A DNA stretch of 64,000 nucleotides from Pseudarthrobacter sulfonivorans (GCF_014712225.1 NZ_JACXBW010000001.1:248001-312000), one strand, 5' to 3'. Positions 1 to 8,905 are shown, numbered from the stretch's first letter. Translations and numbers: made by a program. Notes: a model not told the origin generated them from the letters alone.

Positions 1-772
1 GCGCACTGATGATGGCCATCACGGACGCCAGCAGGGTGGTGGGGCTGAGCAGCGGCAGGGTGACGTAGGTGTGCTTGCGCCAGCCGGTGGCGCCGTCCAG
101 CGACGCGGCCTCGTAGGTTTCCGCGGGGATGGACGCCAGCCCGCCGATGAACAGCAGGAACGAGAATCCGAAGTTCTGCCACACGTAAACAAGGATGACG
201 ACGGCGGCGGACCCGCCGGGGGTGGTCAGCCACGGCACCGCGGGGATGCCGGCGAAGGACAGGAACCAGTTGACCACGCCGAACTGCTCGTTGAAGAGGT
301 ACCGCATAAAGATGGAGACCGAGGCGGCGGAGAGGATCAGCGGGAAGAAGAACGCCGAGCGGAAGAAGGTCCGCAGCCAGGCAGGCATCTTCTCCTGCAC
401 CATCACCGCGAGCGCCAGTGCCAGGCCGAGCTGGAAGGCCACCGCCACAATCACAAACACAATGGTGTTCAGGAAGGACACCCGGACCGTGGGGTCCTGG
501 ACCACTTCGGCGAAGTTGTCGAAGCCCACGAATGTCGGGGCGGAGATGATGTCCCAGCGGAAGAACGCCAGGACCACCGACGCCACAATGGGCACCAGCG
601 TGAACAGGCCCATACCCAGGATGGTGGGGGCAAGGAAGATCCAGGCGAGCCAGCGCTGGCTGTGCCGGCCGGACGCGGTCTGGGACGTCCCCGGTGTTGC
701 CGGCTTGAGGGTCTGCGTGGTCGCCGGCTTGGCCTGCTTGGCCCGATCCCGGCGAGGGGTGGTGGTGCTCAT
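1..772 (-). CDS. carbohydrate ABC transporter permease (MalF/UgpA type), 3' end outside window
   Basis: Inner-membrane permease of a sugar ABC importer. The frame is open from the ATG at 772 to the window edge (257 codons). After a polar tail of about 40 residues come hydrophobic helices (WIFLAPTILGMGLF, then FLNTIVFVIVAVAF, then FFFPLILSAASVSIF). Around residues 212-235 sits an EAA-type loop (YEAASLDGATGW followed by VTLPLLSP), the coupling helix that contacts the ATPase in this family. Its ATG overlaps the stop of the binding-protein gene (ATGA), so the two are translationally coupled in one operon, and a second permease is expected beyond position 1. The specific sugar cannot be read from the sequence. 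Confidence 0.93.
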   Translation of the reverse strand, partial: MSTTTPRRDRAKQAKPATTQTLKPATPGTSQTASGRHSQRWLAWIFLAPTILGMGLFTLVPIVASVVLAFFRWDIISAPTFVGFDNFAEVVQDPTVRVSFLNTIVFVIVAVAFQLGLALALAVMVQEKMPAWLRTFFRSAFFFPLILSAASVSIFMRYLFNEQFGVVNWFLSFAGIPAVPWLTTPGGSAAVVILVYVWQNFGFSFLLFIGGLASIPAETYEAASLDGATGWRKHTYVTLPLLSPTTLLASVMAIISA

Positions 773-2190
773 GACTGCCTCCTCAGGGCCAGTTCAAGAT
801 CGCGCTGCATGGACTCGAGGGCCTGCTTCAGCTGGCGCTCATCGCCGCTGACGGCAAGCGAGACGTTCTTCATCAGGGCCGTTTCGACGGCGGCCTGCTG
901 TGGCGGCGCCGGGATGGGGCCGGTGGTCGGGAACTTGTCCAGCGTGTCGTAGAAGACCTTCCAGTGGGCCGGGCCCTTCCCGGAGTACAGGGCTTCGTTG
1001 ACCATGGAGCGGCGGGCCGGGGTGGTGACCGGGTTGGGGAAGATCAGCTCCATGGCTTCGCGGCTGGAGCTGAACTTGATCCATTCCCAGGCGGCGTCCT
1101 TGTCCTTGGCGGTCTTCATGATGGCGTAGCCGGCGGTGCCGAACTGGTGCCGCTGGGTCCGCCACTTGGGGAAGAACGCCACGTCGTAGTCGTTCTCCTT
1201 CATGCCGGCCTCGTGCAGGCCCTGGACCCAGTAGCCGCCCGCCGGGGTGGTGCCGATCCGGTTGGAGGCGAAGAGCCCCACCAGGGAACTGCCGCCGCCT
1301 TCCTCGGGCCGGACGCCGAGGCCGTCCTTGACCAGGCCGCGGAGGTAGTCGAAGGTCTCGAACACGCGCGGATCGTCGGCGTTGGGTTCCAGCCACTGGT
1401 AGCCGCCGGAACGCAGGCCGCGGGAGGGGTCCTTGGCGTAGAAGGAGTCCCAGAGCCAGTCCCCGCCGGTGGACCGGGTTTCCTTGAGGAAGCTGGTGTC
1501 GTTGGCGTAAAGCCACGGCACCACACCGCCGAAGAGCCGGTTGGTCCAGTAGTACGGGGTGAAGTCCGAGGGCCGGGCTTTGCGCATCGCGGCGAGGCTG
1601 TTGCGGAAGTCCACGTTGGTCCAGTCGTCCGCCGGTCGCTCCAGCCCCGCCTGCGCGAAGGCCGTGGTGTTGTAGTACATGTTGGCGGCGTTCCAGTCCA
1701 TGGGCAGCTGGAAGAGGCTGCCCTTGTACATAAAGGCCTCCACCAGGCTGGGGTGGACGTCGTCGAAGAACTCGGCCATGTCCGCGGCGTCGCGGCGCAG
1801 GTACTCGTCCAGCGGATGGGCCAGCTTGTCCGCGAAGAGCTGCGCGCCTTCGGTGGCAACGTAGACCACGTCCGGCGGGGTGCCCGCGGCAACCATGGTG
1901 AGGATTTTGGTGAAAAAGTCTTTCCAGTCCACGGCCTGGATGGCCTGGACCTTGACCCGGATGTCCGGGTGGAGGCGGGTGAACGCATCGATGGCGCGCT
2001 GGCGCGCGGCGGCATCGGCGGCTGTTCCCATAATGGCAATGCTGAGGCTGTTGTCGCCCCGCCCGGGGATGTCGGATCCGGAAAGCCGGGGCCACGACGC
2101 CACGGTTGCTCCCACGATTCCTGCTCCCAAGGCACCCAGGGCAGTCCGGCGTGAGATTTCACGCAGGCGGCCAGTTGTGGCACCGGTCAT
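769..2190 (-). CDS. extracellular solute-binding protein (family 1), sugar ABC importer
   Basis: Sugar-binding receptor for the permease encoded downstream; 473 residues, normal for family 1. I chose the ATG at 2190 because AGGAAGG lies just upstream, not the farther frame opening at 2235. The N-terminus has a twin-arginine motif (SRRTAL, Arg14-Arg15) followed by a hydrophobic stretch and no lipobox cysteine, so Tat export of a folded protein is likely. The mature part begins with IAIMGTAADAAARQRAIDAF and has typical features such as GTPPDVVYVATEGAQLF and FPKW. First gene of the operon, directly behind two LacI-type operators, so probably induced by its sugar. Confidence 0.92.
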   Translation of the reverse strand: MTGATTGRLREISRRTALGALGAGIVGATVASWPRLSGSDIPGRGDNSLSIAIMGTAADAAARQRAIDAFTRLHPDIRVKVQAIQAVDWKDFFTKILTMVAAGTPPDVVYVATEGAQLFADKLAHPLDEYLRRDAADMAEFFDDVHPSLVEAFMYKGSLFQLPMDWNAANMYYNTTAFAQAGLERPADDWTNVDFRNSLAAMRKARPSDFTPYYWTNRLFGGVVPWLYANDTSFLKETRSTGGDWLWDSFYAKDPSRGLRSGGYQWLEPNADDPRVFETFDYLRGLVKDGLGVRPEEGGGSSLVGLFASNRIGTTPAGGYWVQGLHEAGMKENDYDVAFFPKWRTQRHQFGTAGYAIMKTAKDKDAAWEWIKFSSSREAMELIFPNPVTTPARRSMVNEALYSGKGPAHWKVFYDTLDKFPTTGPIPAPPQQAAVETALMKNVSLAVSGDERQLKQALESMQRDLELALRRQS

Positions 2191-2203
2191 GTCGATTTCC
2201 TTC

Positions 2204-2217
2204 CTAACACGTGTTAG
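2204..2217. promoter_or_regulatory. LacI-family operator O1
   Basis: Perfect 14-bp palindrome CTAACACGTGTTAG, 14 bp upstream of the binding-protein start codon. The central CG and dyad form are typical of LacI/GalR repressors. The repressor gene is not in the window. Confidence 0.75.
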
Positions 2218-2235
2218 ATAGCGTAGAGGACCCAC

Positions 2236-2250
2236 CTAACACGTGTCAAG
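2236..2250. promoter_or_regulatory. LacI-family operator O2
   Basis: Second, slightly imperfect copy (CTAACACGTGTCAAG). Its centre is 32 bp from that of O1, about three helical turns, so two repressor dimers could bind the same face of the DNA around the promoter. Confidence 0.65.
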
Positions 2251-2274
2251 CATCACATTGCGCTTCCCACTCCG

Positions 2275-2340
2275 CCCAACTAGGTAGCAGCAGATGTCGT
2301 TCTGAGGCTCCATAACGGCATCTGCTGCTACCTAGTTGGG
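2275..2340. repeat. long palindromic repeat element, copy 1
   Basis: Inverted repeat with arms 2275-2301 and 2314-2340 (26 of 27 positions pair) around a 12-nt loop. The arm core is GTAGCAGCAGATG. A second copy of the same family lies at 17977-18035. This copy sits between the divergent sugar operon and the PAP2 gene, so it is not simply a terminator of either. Confidence 0.85.
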
Positions 2341-2393
2341 TGAGAGCTACCCGGGTGAGAGGTCCTCACAGGATTCTGTGACACCCTTAACTG

Positions 2394-3302
2394 ATGACCT
2401 TGTCGAAGCCCGCGCGCATCAGGACTCCCGCACGCCCCGCCCCAGGCTCCGGCTTTATGTTCTTCTTCGCCACGCTCGCCTGCGTTGTGGGCCTGATCGC
2501 CACGTACTACTACTTCGTCCAGACCACCACGGGCCAGTTCATCGACGAATCCGCCCTGGTCGAGGCCGTGGACATCCACGGCCCCGCGGGCAAGGCAGCC
2601 ACCGAGTTCCTGGACTGGCTGCCCACCATCTCCCTGGTGATGGCCGCCGTCGTGATTCTGTTCGTGACGGTGATCCGGCGGCGGTGGTCGGCGGCCGGGA
2701 TCGCCCTCACCGCGTGCATCGGCGCGAACATTGCCACCCAGGTCCTCAAGGATGTGCTGCCGGCGCGCCCGGACAAGGGTGTGGTGACGCTGGAACTGAA
2801 CTCCCTGCCGTCCGGGCACACCACGCTGGCGGCGTCGGCTGCGGCGGCGGTGTTCCTGATGTCCTCGCCGAGGTGGCGTCCGCTGGCGGGTTTTGTGGGC
2901 GGCACGTTCGCGATCGCCTCCGGGGTGTCCACGCTGATCAACCAGTGGCACCGCCCGGCCGACGTCGTGGCAGCCTTCCTCCTGGTGGGCGCGTTCATGA
3001 TCCCCGCCGGCTGGCTGATCCTCAGGCTGGGCGGCACGTGGAACGTGTGGGACGGCTTCGACAGGCATGTCGGTTCGGCGCGGATCTGGCTCAAGCTGCC
3101 GGTGGGGATCGGGCTGGCATCGGCTGCGGTGGCTGTGTATTCGCTCGTCAAGATCGCGCCGGGCCCGCTGCAGGAGGGCAGCACCACCAACTACTTCTGG
3201 GCCGGCATCGCGCTCATTGTCATCGCCGGGTACCTGGCCACGGTGGCCACCACATCGCTGTTCGCGTATGCCGCACGACGGCGGGACGCACCCAGGCGCT
3301 GA
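2394..3302 (+). CDS. PAP2-family membrane phosphatase
   Basis: Probable lipid-phosphate phosphatase of the PAP2 superfamily (302 residues, about six membrane helices). The three family motifs are present in order: K119 with LPARPD, LPSGHTT around residues 138-144 with the catalytic histidine, and WHRPAD near residue 186. Substrates in this family include undecaprenyl pyrophosphate and phosphatidic acid, and the sequence does not separate them. The ribosome-binding site before 2394 is weak; a later ATG at 2458 (MFFFATLAC) would give a shorter protein with the same domain. Transcribed divergently from the sugar operon. Confidence 0.88.
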   Translation: MTLSKPARIRTPARPAPGSGFMFFFATLACVVGLIATYYYFVQTTTGQFIDESALVEAVDIHGPAGKAATEFLDWLPTISLVMAAVVILFVTVIRRRWSAAGIALTACIGANIATQVLKDVLPARPDKGVVTLELNSLPSGHTTLAASAAAAVFLMSSPRWRPLAGFVGGTFAIASGVSTLINQWHRPADVVAAFLLVGAFMIPAGWLILRLGGTWNVWDGFDRHVGSARIWLKLPVGIGLASAAVAVYSLVKIAPGPLQEGSTTNYFWAGIALIVIAGYLATVATTSLFAYAARRRDAPRR

Positions 3303-3349
3303 CGGCACCTGTTGCGCGGCGCGGGCCGCCCGGCGTCAGTAACCCGCTC

Positions 3350-4864
3350 TCAGCGGCCAGTCGGCGGAAGGCCCTCGTCCTTGCCCTCGTTCTTGCCCTG
3401 GTCCTTGCCCACGTTCTGCATGCCCACCGGCCCGCCTTCCGGGGTGTTGGTCCGCTTGTTGATGAGCCAGGTGACCAGCCACAGCACCACGCCGATTGCC
3501 ATCAGTCCCCCGGCGATCTGGTACTGGATGACGTTGCGGCCCACCCACGGTCCGGCCAGGAACGCGCACAGCAGGGCCGCCAGCAGAGGCAACTGCCCGG
3601 GCGAGGTGAAGAACACTTTGCGGTCGGGGTCCCGCTTGCGGCGGAGGATCAGGCAGGCCACATTCACCACGGTAAAGACGCACAGCAGCAGGAAGGCTGT
3701 GGTGCCGGAGAGGTTGGCCACGATGTTGCTCTCGGGGTCGCTGGTGACGTACAGGATCAGCCCCAGCGCGAGGACGGTGGAGAAGGCGATGCCGGCCCAC
3801 GGCGTCCGGCGGGTTGGCAGTACTTTGCCCAGCGCGCGCGGCAGCACGTCCTGGCGGGCCATGCCGTAGATCAGGCGGCTGGCCATCAGCATGTTAATAA
3901 GGGCGGTGTTGGCGACGGCGAAGACCGCGAGAAACGGGAAGATCTTGTCTATGGGGAAGTCCGGCGAACCCTTGTGCACCACCTCGAGCAGTGCGGCGCC
4001 TTCGGCCTCGCGGATGTTTGCCAGCTCGGTGGGCGACAGTACGCTGACCACGGAGACGGCCACCAGCATATAGAGGAGCACCGCGATGCCCAGCCCTGTC
4101 AGCATGGTCCGCGGGAAGATCTTCTCGGGGTGTTGGGTCTCCTCCACCATGTTGACCGAATCCTCGAAGCCCACCATGGCGAAGAAGGCAATGGACGTCG
4201 CTGCGGTGACGGCGAGGAACATGCCCTTGTCTTGGTAGTCGTTGAAGACGAAGATCTCGCCAGGGTTGCCGGTGCCCTGAGCCATGACATAGAAGCCCAC
4301 GCCGATCACGATGCACAGGGCGGTCATCTCCACCAGCGTCAGGACAACGTTGAACTTCACGCTCTCCCCCACGCCGCGCAGGTTGATGATGGCCAGCAGG
4401 AGCATGAAGCCCATCGCGACGGCGGTGATCATCCCTTGCGGAGGCACCTCCATCCAGCCGTTGATTTCGAGCCCGCCGAAGAAGTTCTGGGCCAGCACGT
4501 TTGCGGAGGTGGAGGCGCTGGTGATGCCCGAACAGACTACGGCGAAGGCCACCAAAAAGGTGACGAAGTGGATCCCGAACGCCTTGTGCGCATAGAGCGC
4601 CGCACCGGCGGCCTGGGGATACTGCGTCACGAGTTCCAGGTAGGAGAAGGCTGTCAGTGTGGCCACGACGAACGCCAGCAGGAACGGAAGCCAGACGATT
4701 CCGCCCACCGTGCCCGCCATGGTTCCGGTAACGGCGTAGATGCCGGCACCGAGGATGTCGCCCACTATGAAGAGCAGGAGGAGCTTGGGTCCGAGAACCC
4801 GTTTAAGCTCGTGTTCGTCACCTTCAGGAGTGACATCGAACACTTGGTCTGGAGTAGTGCTCAT
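3350..4864 (-). CDS. APC-family amino acid permease
   Basis: Amino acid/polyamine/organocation transporter of 504 residues with about twelve membrane helices. The helix-1 motif GDILGAGIYAVTG is the unwound substrate-binding segment of the APC fold, followed by SYLELVTQYPQAAG and the conserved FAMVGFEDSVNMVEE region. The ATG at 4864 has GGAGGT 6 nt upstream. An alternative ATG at 4888 (MFRLRRSS) with AAGGA is possible. A decayed TetR gene lies directly upstream on the same strand and may once have controlled it. Substrate unknown; cationic amino acid or GABA-type uptake would be typical. Confidence 0.9.
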   Translation of the reverse strand: MSTTPDQVFDVTPEGDEHELKRVLGPKLLLLFIVGDILGAGIYAVTGTMAGTVGGIVWLPFLLAFVVATLTAFSYLELVTQYPQAAGAALYAHKAFGIHFVTFLVAFAVVCSGITSASTSANVLAQNFFGGLEINGWMEVPPQGMITAVAMGFMLLLAIINLRGVGESVKFNVVLTLVEMTALCIVIGVGFYVMAQGTGNPGEIFVFNDYQDKGMFLAVTAATSIAFFAMVGFEDSVNMVEETQHPEKIFPRTMLTGLGIAVLLYMLVAVSVVSVLSPTELANIREAEGAALLEVVHKGSPDFPIDKIFPFLAVFAVANTALINMLMASRLIYGMARQDVLPRALGKVLPTRRTPWAGIAFSTVLALGLILYVTSDPESNIVANLSGTTAFLLLCVFTVVNVACLILRRKRDPDRKVFFTSPGQLPLLAALLCAFLAGPWVGRNVIQYQIAGGLMAIGVVLWLVTWLINKRTNTPEGGPVGMQNVGKDQGKNEGKDEGLPPTGR

Positions 4865-4887
4865 GCTTGACCTCCGCAGCCGGAACA

Positions 4888-5370
4888 TCAGGACGATTCC
4901 TTTAGGGTGATCCTCGCAGGACATTTTGGCAACACGCTCGGCCCCGCGGCGCATGGCCGCGGGGACCAGATGGCGGCGGCAGCATCGGCGTCGGACATTC
5001 CGGACTGCAGCCCGCCGCGGGCCCGGACCGCGGCGGCGGCCTCCCCGTACCGTTCCAGCCGCTGGAGTGCGTGCGGTCTGCAGCTTCTCCGCGGCGGGGT
5101 CGACGGCGGCGGCCTGGGCAATGACCCCACCACCGGGCCGGTGCGCCGGTGGACCTCGACAAACCAGTCGGCCAGGACGGCGATGAGGGCGTCAAAGTCG
5201 GCCGCTTCCGCGGTCCGCTTCCGCATCAGTTCCAGGACGTTCGACGGCGAGTGGGGGCCCGACGCCGCGGAGTCCAGCACTGCGGACAGCAGCGCCGCCT
5301 TATTCCCCACGGAGTTGTAGACGGTCTGCAGGGCAACGCCGCTCTCCGACGCTATGGCTTCGTCAGCCAG
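4888..5370 (-). pseudogene. decayed TetR-family regulator
   Basis: The translated frame keeps a recognisable TetR piece: IASESGVALQTVYNSVGNK is the recognition-helix region, and ALQRLERYGEAAAAVRARGG with GMSDADAAAAIWS matches the ligand-binding half of this family. The first helix of the HTH (the usual DAAxxLFAExG part) is missing; the frame instead runs into the neighbouring zinc-ribbon gene. The C-terminus ends in a proline/cysteine-rich tail without the usual last helix. I infer a regulator broken at both ends. It could in principle still be expressed as a short protein. Confidence 0.55.
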
Positions 5371-5386
5371 GGGGACACAAATGTCC

Positions 5387-5617
5387 CTATGCGCCCATCG
5401 CCTTCCGCTCCCGGGAGCTGACTGAAGAAACGCGTCCACAGTTCGCACAGGTGATCTGATACGAGCGTGAGGTGGTCAAAACAGGCATGAAGAACAGTGT
5501 GAGCTTTCGGGCGTGCTCGTCGAGGTAATGCTGCACGAACCGTCCGCAGTTCGGGCAGGTGGCGGGCCGGCCTGGCAAGGCGCGGACGACGGACTTGAGG
5601 CCAAAGATCAAAAGCAT
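5387..5617 (-). CDS. small zinc-ribbon protein
   Basis: A 76-residue protein with two CxxC knuckles (C21PNC24 and C57ANC60), the classic zinc ribbon. Between them lies a conserved YLDEHARKL and TLFFMPVL stretch. Start ATG at 5617 has GGGAGGGGA upstream; the frame could open earlier but without a better site. Short stand-alone zinc-ribbon proteins of this design are common in Actinobacteria and have no assigned role. A broken second copy of its middle part is found at 5749-5836, so the gene has been locally duplicated. Confidence 0.8.
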   Translation of the reverse strand: MLLIFGLKSVVRALPGRPATCPNCGRFVQHYLDEHARKLTLFFMPVLTTSRSYQITCANCGRVSSVSSRERKAMGA

Positions 5618-5728
5618 AAAGTTCCCCTCCCGGGATGTCTGCTTAGTGAGACACCGGACTTTCAAACGGCACTCGGCGCGAAGCCCGGCGCCGCGCTCTT
5701 CAGCCTATCGCAGTAAAGCTAAGCGTGC

Positions 5729-5836
5729 TTAGTAATTCCGTCGATGCTTCACCTGCGGAAGCACAAGGGCAAGACCCAACAACTCATTTTCCGGGCGCGC
5801 TCTTCGAGGTGGTGGTGGACGAACTGCCGGGAGCCA
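5729..5836 (-). pseudogene. chimeric relic: zinc-ribbon fragment joined to an MFS transporter tail
   Basis: On the minus strand, about 5836 down to 5755 encodes RQFVHHHLEERARK, a copy of RFVQHYLDEHARK in the zinc-ribbon protein at 5387-5617. Immediately after, in another frame, 5773-5729 encodes LPQVKHRRNY plus stop, nearly the same as the C-terminus LPRLKHRRNY of the MFS gene at 6831. Neither has the rest of its gene. I infer recombination debris. Confidence 0.65.
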
Positions 5837-5842
5837 GGAGCG

Positions 5843-6739
5843 TTATGAGTGCCTTTCGAGTCTTTCCGGAGGATTGAGGTCGATGATGGGCAGGTGGCCG
5901 TCCGTGCGGATGGAGTCCCCTCCCCCGTTGCGGTGGTGGTAGCCGCTCGAGAAGTTACGGATGACGTGCACGGATTCCACCGCGTTTGCCGCGCGAAGCG
6001 TATCAATAATGAAGTCACGTTCTTCGTCGGTGCGGTCGGCGATCTTGTGCGTGATCTGGAAGGTGAACAGGGATAATCCCACGCTTCGGTCGTACGTGCC
6101 TGCGCCCACCCAATTCACGGGGATGCCGCCCGGCAGCATCCAGCCGTCGGCGCACTTCCAAAACCGGACGTGATGCCGTTTACGGGGATTTCCGTCGATC
6201 TCACGCTGAAAAGCCAGGTTCTGCCTGTTCCCGAAGACGTAGAGGGAGCTGACCGGCGCCCTCGGATAGCTACGCCGCCGGATTGTTGAAATGAGAGTTC
6301 GCCATGCGGTTGCCGGGGTGAGGGCGTCAGCTTCCACCCAGCCAGCCTTCAACATCGCATGCCGCAGTTCAGCTTCGGGGCCAAATACGGCGAGGTTGAC
6401 CGGGTCTCCGAGGACTCCGTCACCGGTACGGGCACGGCCGATGAAGTAATCCGGAATGTAGAGGCTGCTCAGCATCTTGTGTATCCGGGGAAGCAATGCG
6501 TAAGCCAGGATCAGCCATACCGGTAGGAACACCCAGGCCTGCGAGGGTCCGCGGGCTAGCCGGGCGAGCAGGAAGTAGTACACCGCCCAGCCCACCGCCA
6601 CGGTTATGAGCCCATAGAACAACCGCTGCAACACGGCAAGGCCGGTTGCCCAGCGGCTCTGTCTACGCTCCTGCGAGCTCTCCGCACGGGAATGGTCCGG
6701 TTCAGCCGGAACAGCGCGGTCAGCGTTCTCCGATGCCAA
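5843..6739 (-). CDS. LssY C-terminal domain-like membrane protein
   Basis: About 298 residues. The N-terminal part has two hydrophobic helices (LFYGLITVAVGWAVYYFLLA and QAWVFLPVWLILAYALLP). The rest (from about IPDYFIGRARTGDGVLGDPVNLAVFG) matches the LssY C-terminal type: GDPVNLAVFG, AGWVEAD, RRSYPRAPVSSLYVFGNRQNL, FQREIDGNPRKRHHVRFW and VWVGAGTYDRSVGL-like text are the family signature. The function of this domain is unknown; LssY was named from a Legionella type I secretion locus. I prefer the TTG at 6739 because GGGGAGGT precedes it; an upstream TTG at 6757 is possible. Confidence 0.8.
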   Translation of the reverse strand: MASENADRAVPAEPDHSRAESSQERRQSRWATGLAVLQRLFYGLITVAVGWAVYYFLLARLARGPSQAWVFLPVWLILAYALLPRIHKMLSSLYIPDYFIGRARTGDGVLGDPVNLAVFGPEAELRHAMLKAGWVEADALTPATAWRTLISTIRRRSYPRAPVSSLYVFGNRQNLAFQREIDGNPRKRHHVRFWKCADGWMLPGGIPVNWVGAGTYDRSVGLSLFTFQITHKIADRTDEERDFIIDTLRAANAVESVHVIRNFSSGYHHRNGGGDSIRTDGHLPIIDLNPPERLERHS

Positions 6740-6830
6740 GGCCACCTCCCCGTTCAAGACAGCTACCTTACGCGGGACGGTGTAAGGATATCGTCTTCAC
6801 GCCAAGCGCCCCCTAACTTCGACGTCGTCC

Positions 6831-8048
6831 TTAGTAGTTCCGCCGGTGCTTCAGCCGCGGCAGCACCACAGCGAACACACCAGCCGCGGCAAAGCCCAGA
6901 AACCCTGTGGCTGAAACCCCGGCCCCCAACGTCGCCAAAGCAGTCACCCCGGACAGCAGGACGGGCCCGCCGGTTGATCCGGCGTCGGCGATGAACCGCC
7001 ACAGGCCGAGGAACTGGCCACGACCCCGGTCGGGTGAGAAGTCGGCACCGAGGGTCATGATAAGCCCGGAACTGATGCCGTTGCCGAAGCCGATCAGCAG
7101 CGCGGCAAGCAGCAGCCCCGTAAACGAGGCAGTCAAAGGAATCAGCAGCATCGCGATGCCCATGATGATGGTGGAGGGGATGGCCACAAACAGCCTGCCG
7201 CGCCGGTCCATCACCTTGCCGGCGGGATAAAACACCAGCATGTCGATCGCGCCGGACAGCCCGTAGATCAAGGATGCCTGGGCCGGATTCATTCCCAGAT
7301 GCTCCGCCCACAGCGGGATCACCACCTGGCGGGAAGCGCGCAGCGCGCTGAGCAGCAGGATCCCCACCCCCAGCGTCAGGAACACGCCGGCATGCGAGAC
7401 CGCCACGTTCCGCAGCGTGGGCTCCGGAGTCTTGTGGCCGCCGTCGGGCGCTGCGGGGACCACCAGATCAGGGATGGTGACGGCCAGAACGGCGGCCGCC
7501 GCCATGCCCGCCACACCCACCCAGTACGCTCCGGCGATCCCCGCGAACTGCATCACGCCGGCACCGATGAACGGTCCCACGAAGACGCCGATCCGGCTGA
7601 CCCCGCCCAGCGTCGACAGTGCCCGCGCCCGGAACTGGATGGGCACGGCCTCGGTGAGGTACTTCTGCCTCGCCAGGCTGAAGACACTGGCGGCCATCCC
7701 GACGACGATCATCGCCACCGCGAGCAGCCAGAGTCCGTTGGGGATCAGGGAGGACAGGGCGGCGGCCGCGAGCGCGAGGGCACCCACCGCGGCGGCGCCG
7801 ACGATTGACCAGCGTTCGCCGAACTTGAGCGTTATCAGGGAAGCAGGCAGGTTGAAGAACCACGAGCCAAGCCCGATCAGGGTGACGATCAGCGCGGAAA
7901 CCGCCACCGAGGCACCGAGGTCGCGCGCGGAAAGGACCACGACAGGGAGCACTGCGCCCTCACCGATGCAGAACAGCAGCGCAGGCCCAAAGGCGGGTAG
8001 GGCGATGCTTCGGAAGTTGAACGGCGGCGGGGTTCCTGGCGAAGTCAT
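6831..8048 (-). CDS. MFS transporter, probable drug efflux
   Basis: Major facilitator of 405 residues with about twelve helices. Seen: the opening LPAFGPALLFCIGEGAVLPVVVLSARDLGAS, a loop 2-3 GERWSIVG region, and PAGKVMDRRGRLFVAIPS between the halves, which corresponds to the family motif GxLxDRxGRR. Start ATG at 8048 has AGGA 8 nt upstream. Likely proton-coupled export of a small molecule; substrate unknown. No linked regulator. Its C-terminal end is duplicated as a relic at 5729. Confidence 0.88.
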   Translation of the reverse strand: MTSPGTPPPFNFRSIALPAFGPALLFCIGEGAVLPVVVLSARDLGASVAVSALIVTLIGLGSWFFNLPASLITLKFGERWSIVGAAAVGALALAAAALSSLIPNGLWLLAVAMIVVGMAASVFSLARQKYLTEAVPIQFRARALSTLGGVSRIGVFVGPFIGAGVMQFAGIAGAYWVGVAGMAAAAVLAVTIPDLVVPAAPDGGHKTPEPTLRNVAVSHAGVFLTLGVGILLLSALRASRQVVIPLWAEHLGMNPAQASLIYGLSGAIDMLVFYPAGKVMDRRGRLFVAIPSTIIMGIAMLLIPLTASFTGLLLAALLIGFGNGISSGLIMTLGADFSPDRGRGQFLGLWRFIADAGSTGGPVLLSGVTALATLGAGVSATGFLGFAAAGVFAVVLPRLKHRRNY

Positions 8049-8166
8049 CAGATTTATCCTATGCGAGAAGATTCCGCGCACTTCGGGGGGTCACAAGCAG
8101 CCCCGCGAGGACTAATCTTTGCCTTGTGGGGTGCTTTCACGCGCCCCTCAAAGCCGAGGAGGTCTC

Positions 8167-8508
8167 ATGGGTGAGGTGTGGATCCGCACCATCAGCAACA
8201 GCCTGGTCCGGGCAGACAAGATCACGGAAATAGCGTCCACCAGAGGGTCTCTCCACGACGACCAGGGCTACGTGCTGAAAGTCATTGTGGACGGCAAGGC
8301 CCACGTAATTATTGACGACGGCGGGCTGCCGGGCTCGTCCACGGAACGGCAGGATTATGCGCGGCATCTGGAAGACGCCCTGCTGTTCGCACTCGACGAG
8401 GCACGTGAGGCCCAGGCCTCAGTAGTGGTCTGCTTCGAACCCGGAACCGAGCGCTGGGCCCTCGCCCCGGCGGCGGAGCTGGCCGGCAGGATTCCCGCCG
8501 GCGGTTAG
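8167..8508 (+). CDS. hypothetical protein, 113 residues
   Basis: Clear start: GAGGAGGT lies 4 nt before the ATG at 8167. The protein opens with MGEVWIRTISNSLVRADKITEIAS, has alternating strands (YVLKVIVDGKAHVIID), a helix (YARHLEDALLFALDEAREAQ) and a last strand ending in a glycine/alanine tail. No signal peptide, membrane helix or known motif. A small beta-rich fold is likely. Stands alone, convergent with the STAS-like gene downstream. Confidence 0.7.
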   Translation: MGEVWIRTISNSLVRADKITEIASTRGSLHDDQGYVLKVIVDGKAHVIIDDGGLPGSSTERQDYARHLEDALLFALDEAREAQASVVVCFEPGTERWALAPAAELAGRIPAGG

Positions 8509-8572
8509 CAACTGTCGATTAACGTCCAATCCGGCGGGCTGGTGGCTCCGCCGGGCTGGTGGCGGGGCTGGT

Positions 8573-8905
8573 TCAGGCGGCCACGCGGGTGGGCGTGTGA
8601 TGCGCCGTGTGCACCGCATGCCGCGGCGGGAGGATGCTGAGCGTGCACCGGGTCTGCTGCGGGTCGATCCTGGCCGGGAGATGATGCGCTTCGGAGCACG
8701 TCTCCAACTGGCGCAGGGCTTCGGGGTCGACGCGGGCATGTCGCATGTCCAATTCGAGGACGAGGTTATGCCTCAGGGCGTTCGCTCGCTTCACCACAAC
8801 ATAAAGGGCCTGGATGCTGTGAATGGTGACGTGGCCCTTGGCGAGAACCTGGGCCTTGGCATGGTCGAGATCGACGCGGACGAGAATGCTGAGCTTATCG
8901 GACAA
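8573..8905 (-). CDS. STAS-like small protein, paralogue 1
   Basis: A 110-residue protein starting at TTG 8905 behind GGAAGG. It is a clear paralogue of the gene at 10182: both share SKLNI/DKLSI, VRVDLDHAKA, AKGHxT, ALYVVVKRAN and HHLPARIDPQQ. The pattern (strand, GxxTxxS, helix with VVKRAN, strand LELDMxxA, VDPEALRQLE helix) resembles a STAS domain, the fold of anti-sigma-factor antagonists, but without an obvious phosphorylatable serine. The C-terminal tail is histidine-rich (RHAVHTAHHTPT). No kinase or sigma factor lies nearby. STAS assignment is by pattern only. Confidence 0.7.
   Translation of the reverse strand: MSDKLSILVRVDLDHAKAQVLAKGHVTIHSIQALYVVVKRANALRHNLVLELDMRHARVDPEALRQLETCSEAHHLPARIDPQQTRCTLSILPPRHAVHTAHHTPTRVAA

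Noticed and set aside
2336..4870. 844-codon plus-strand frame through the PAP2 and permease genes
   Set aside because: His/Gly/Arg-rich shadow; the true genes have family motifs in other frames.
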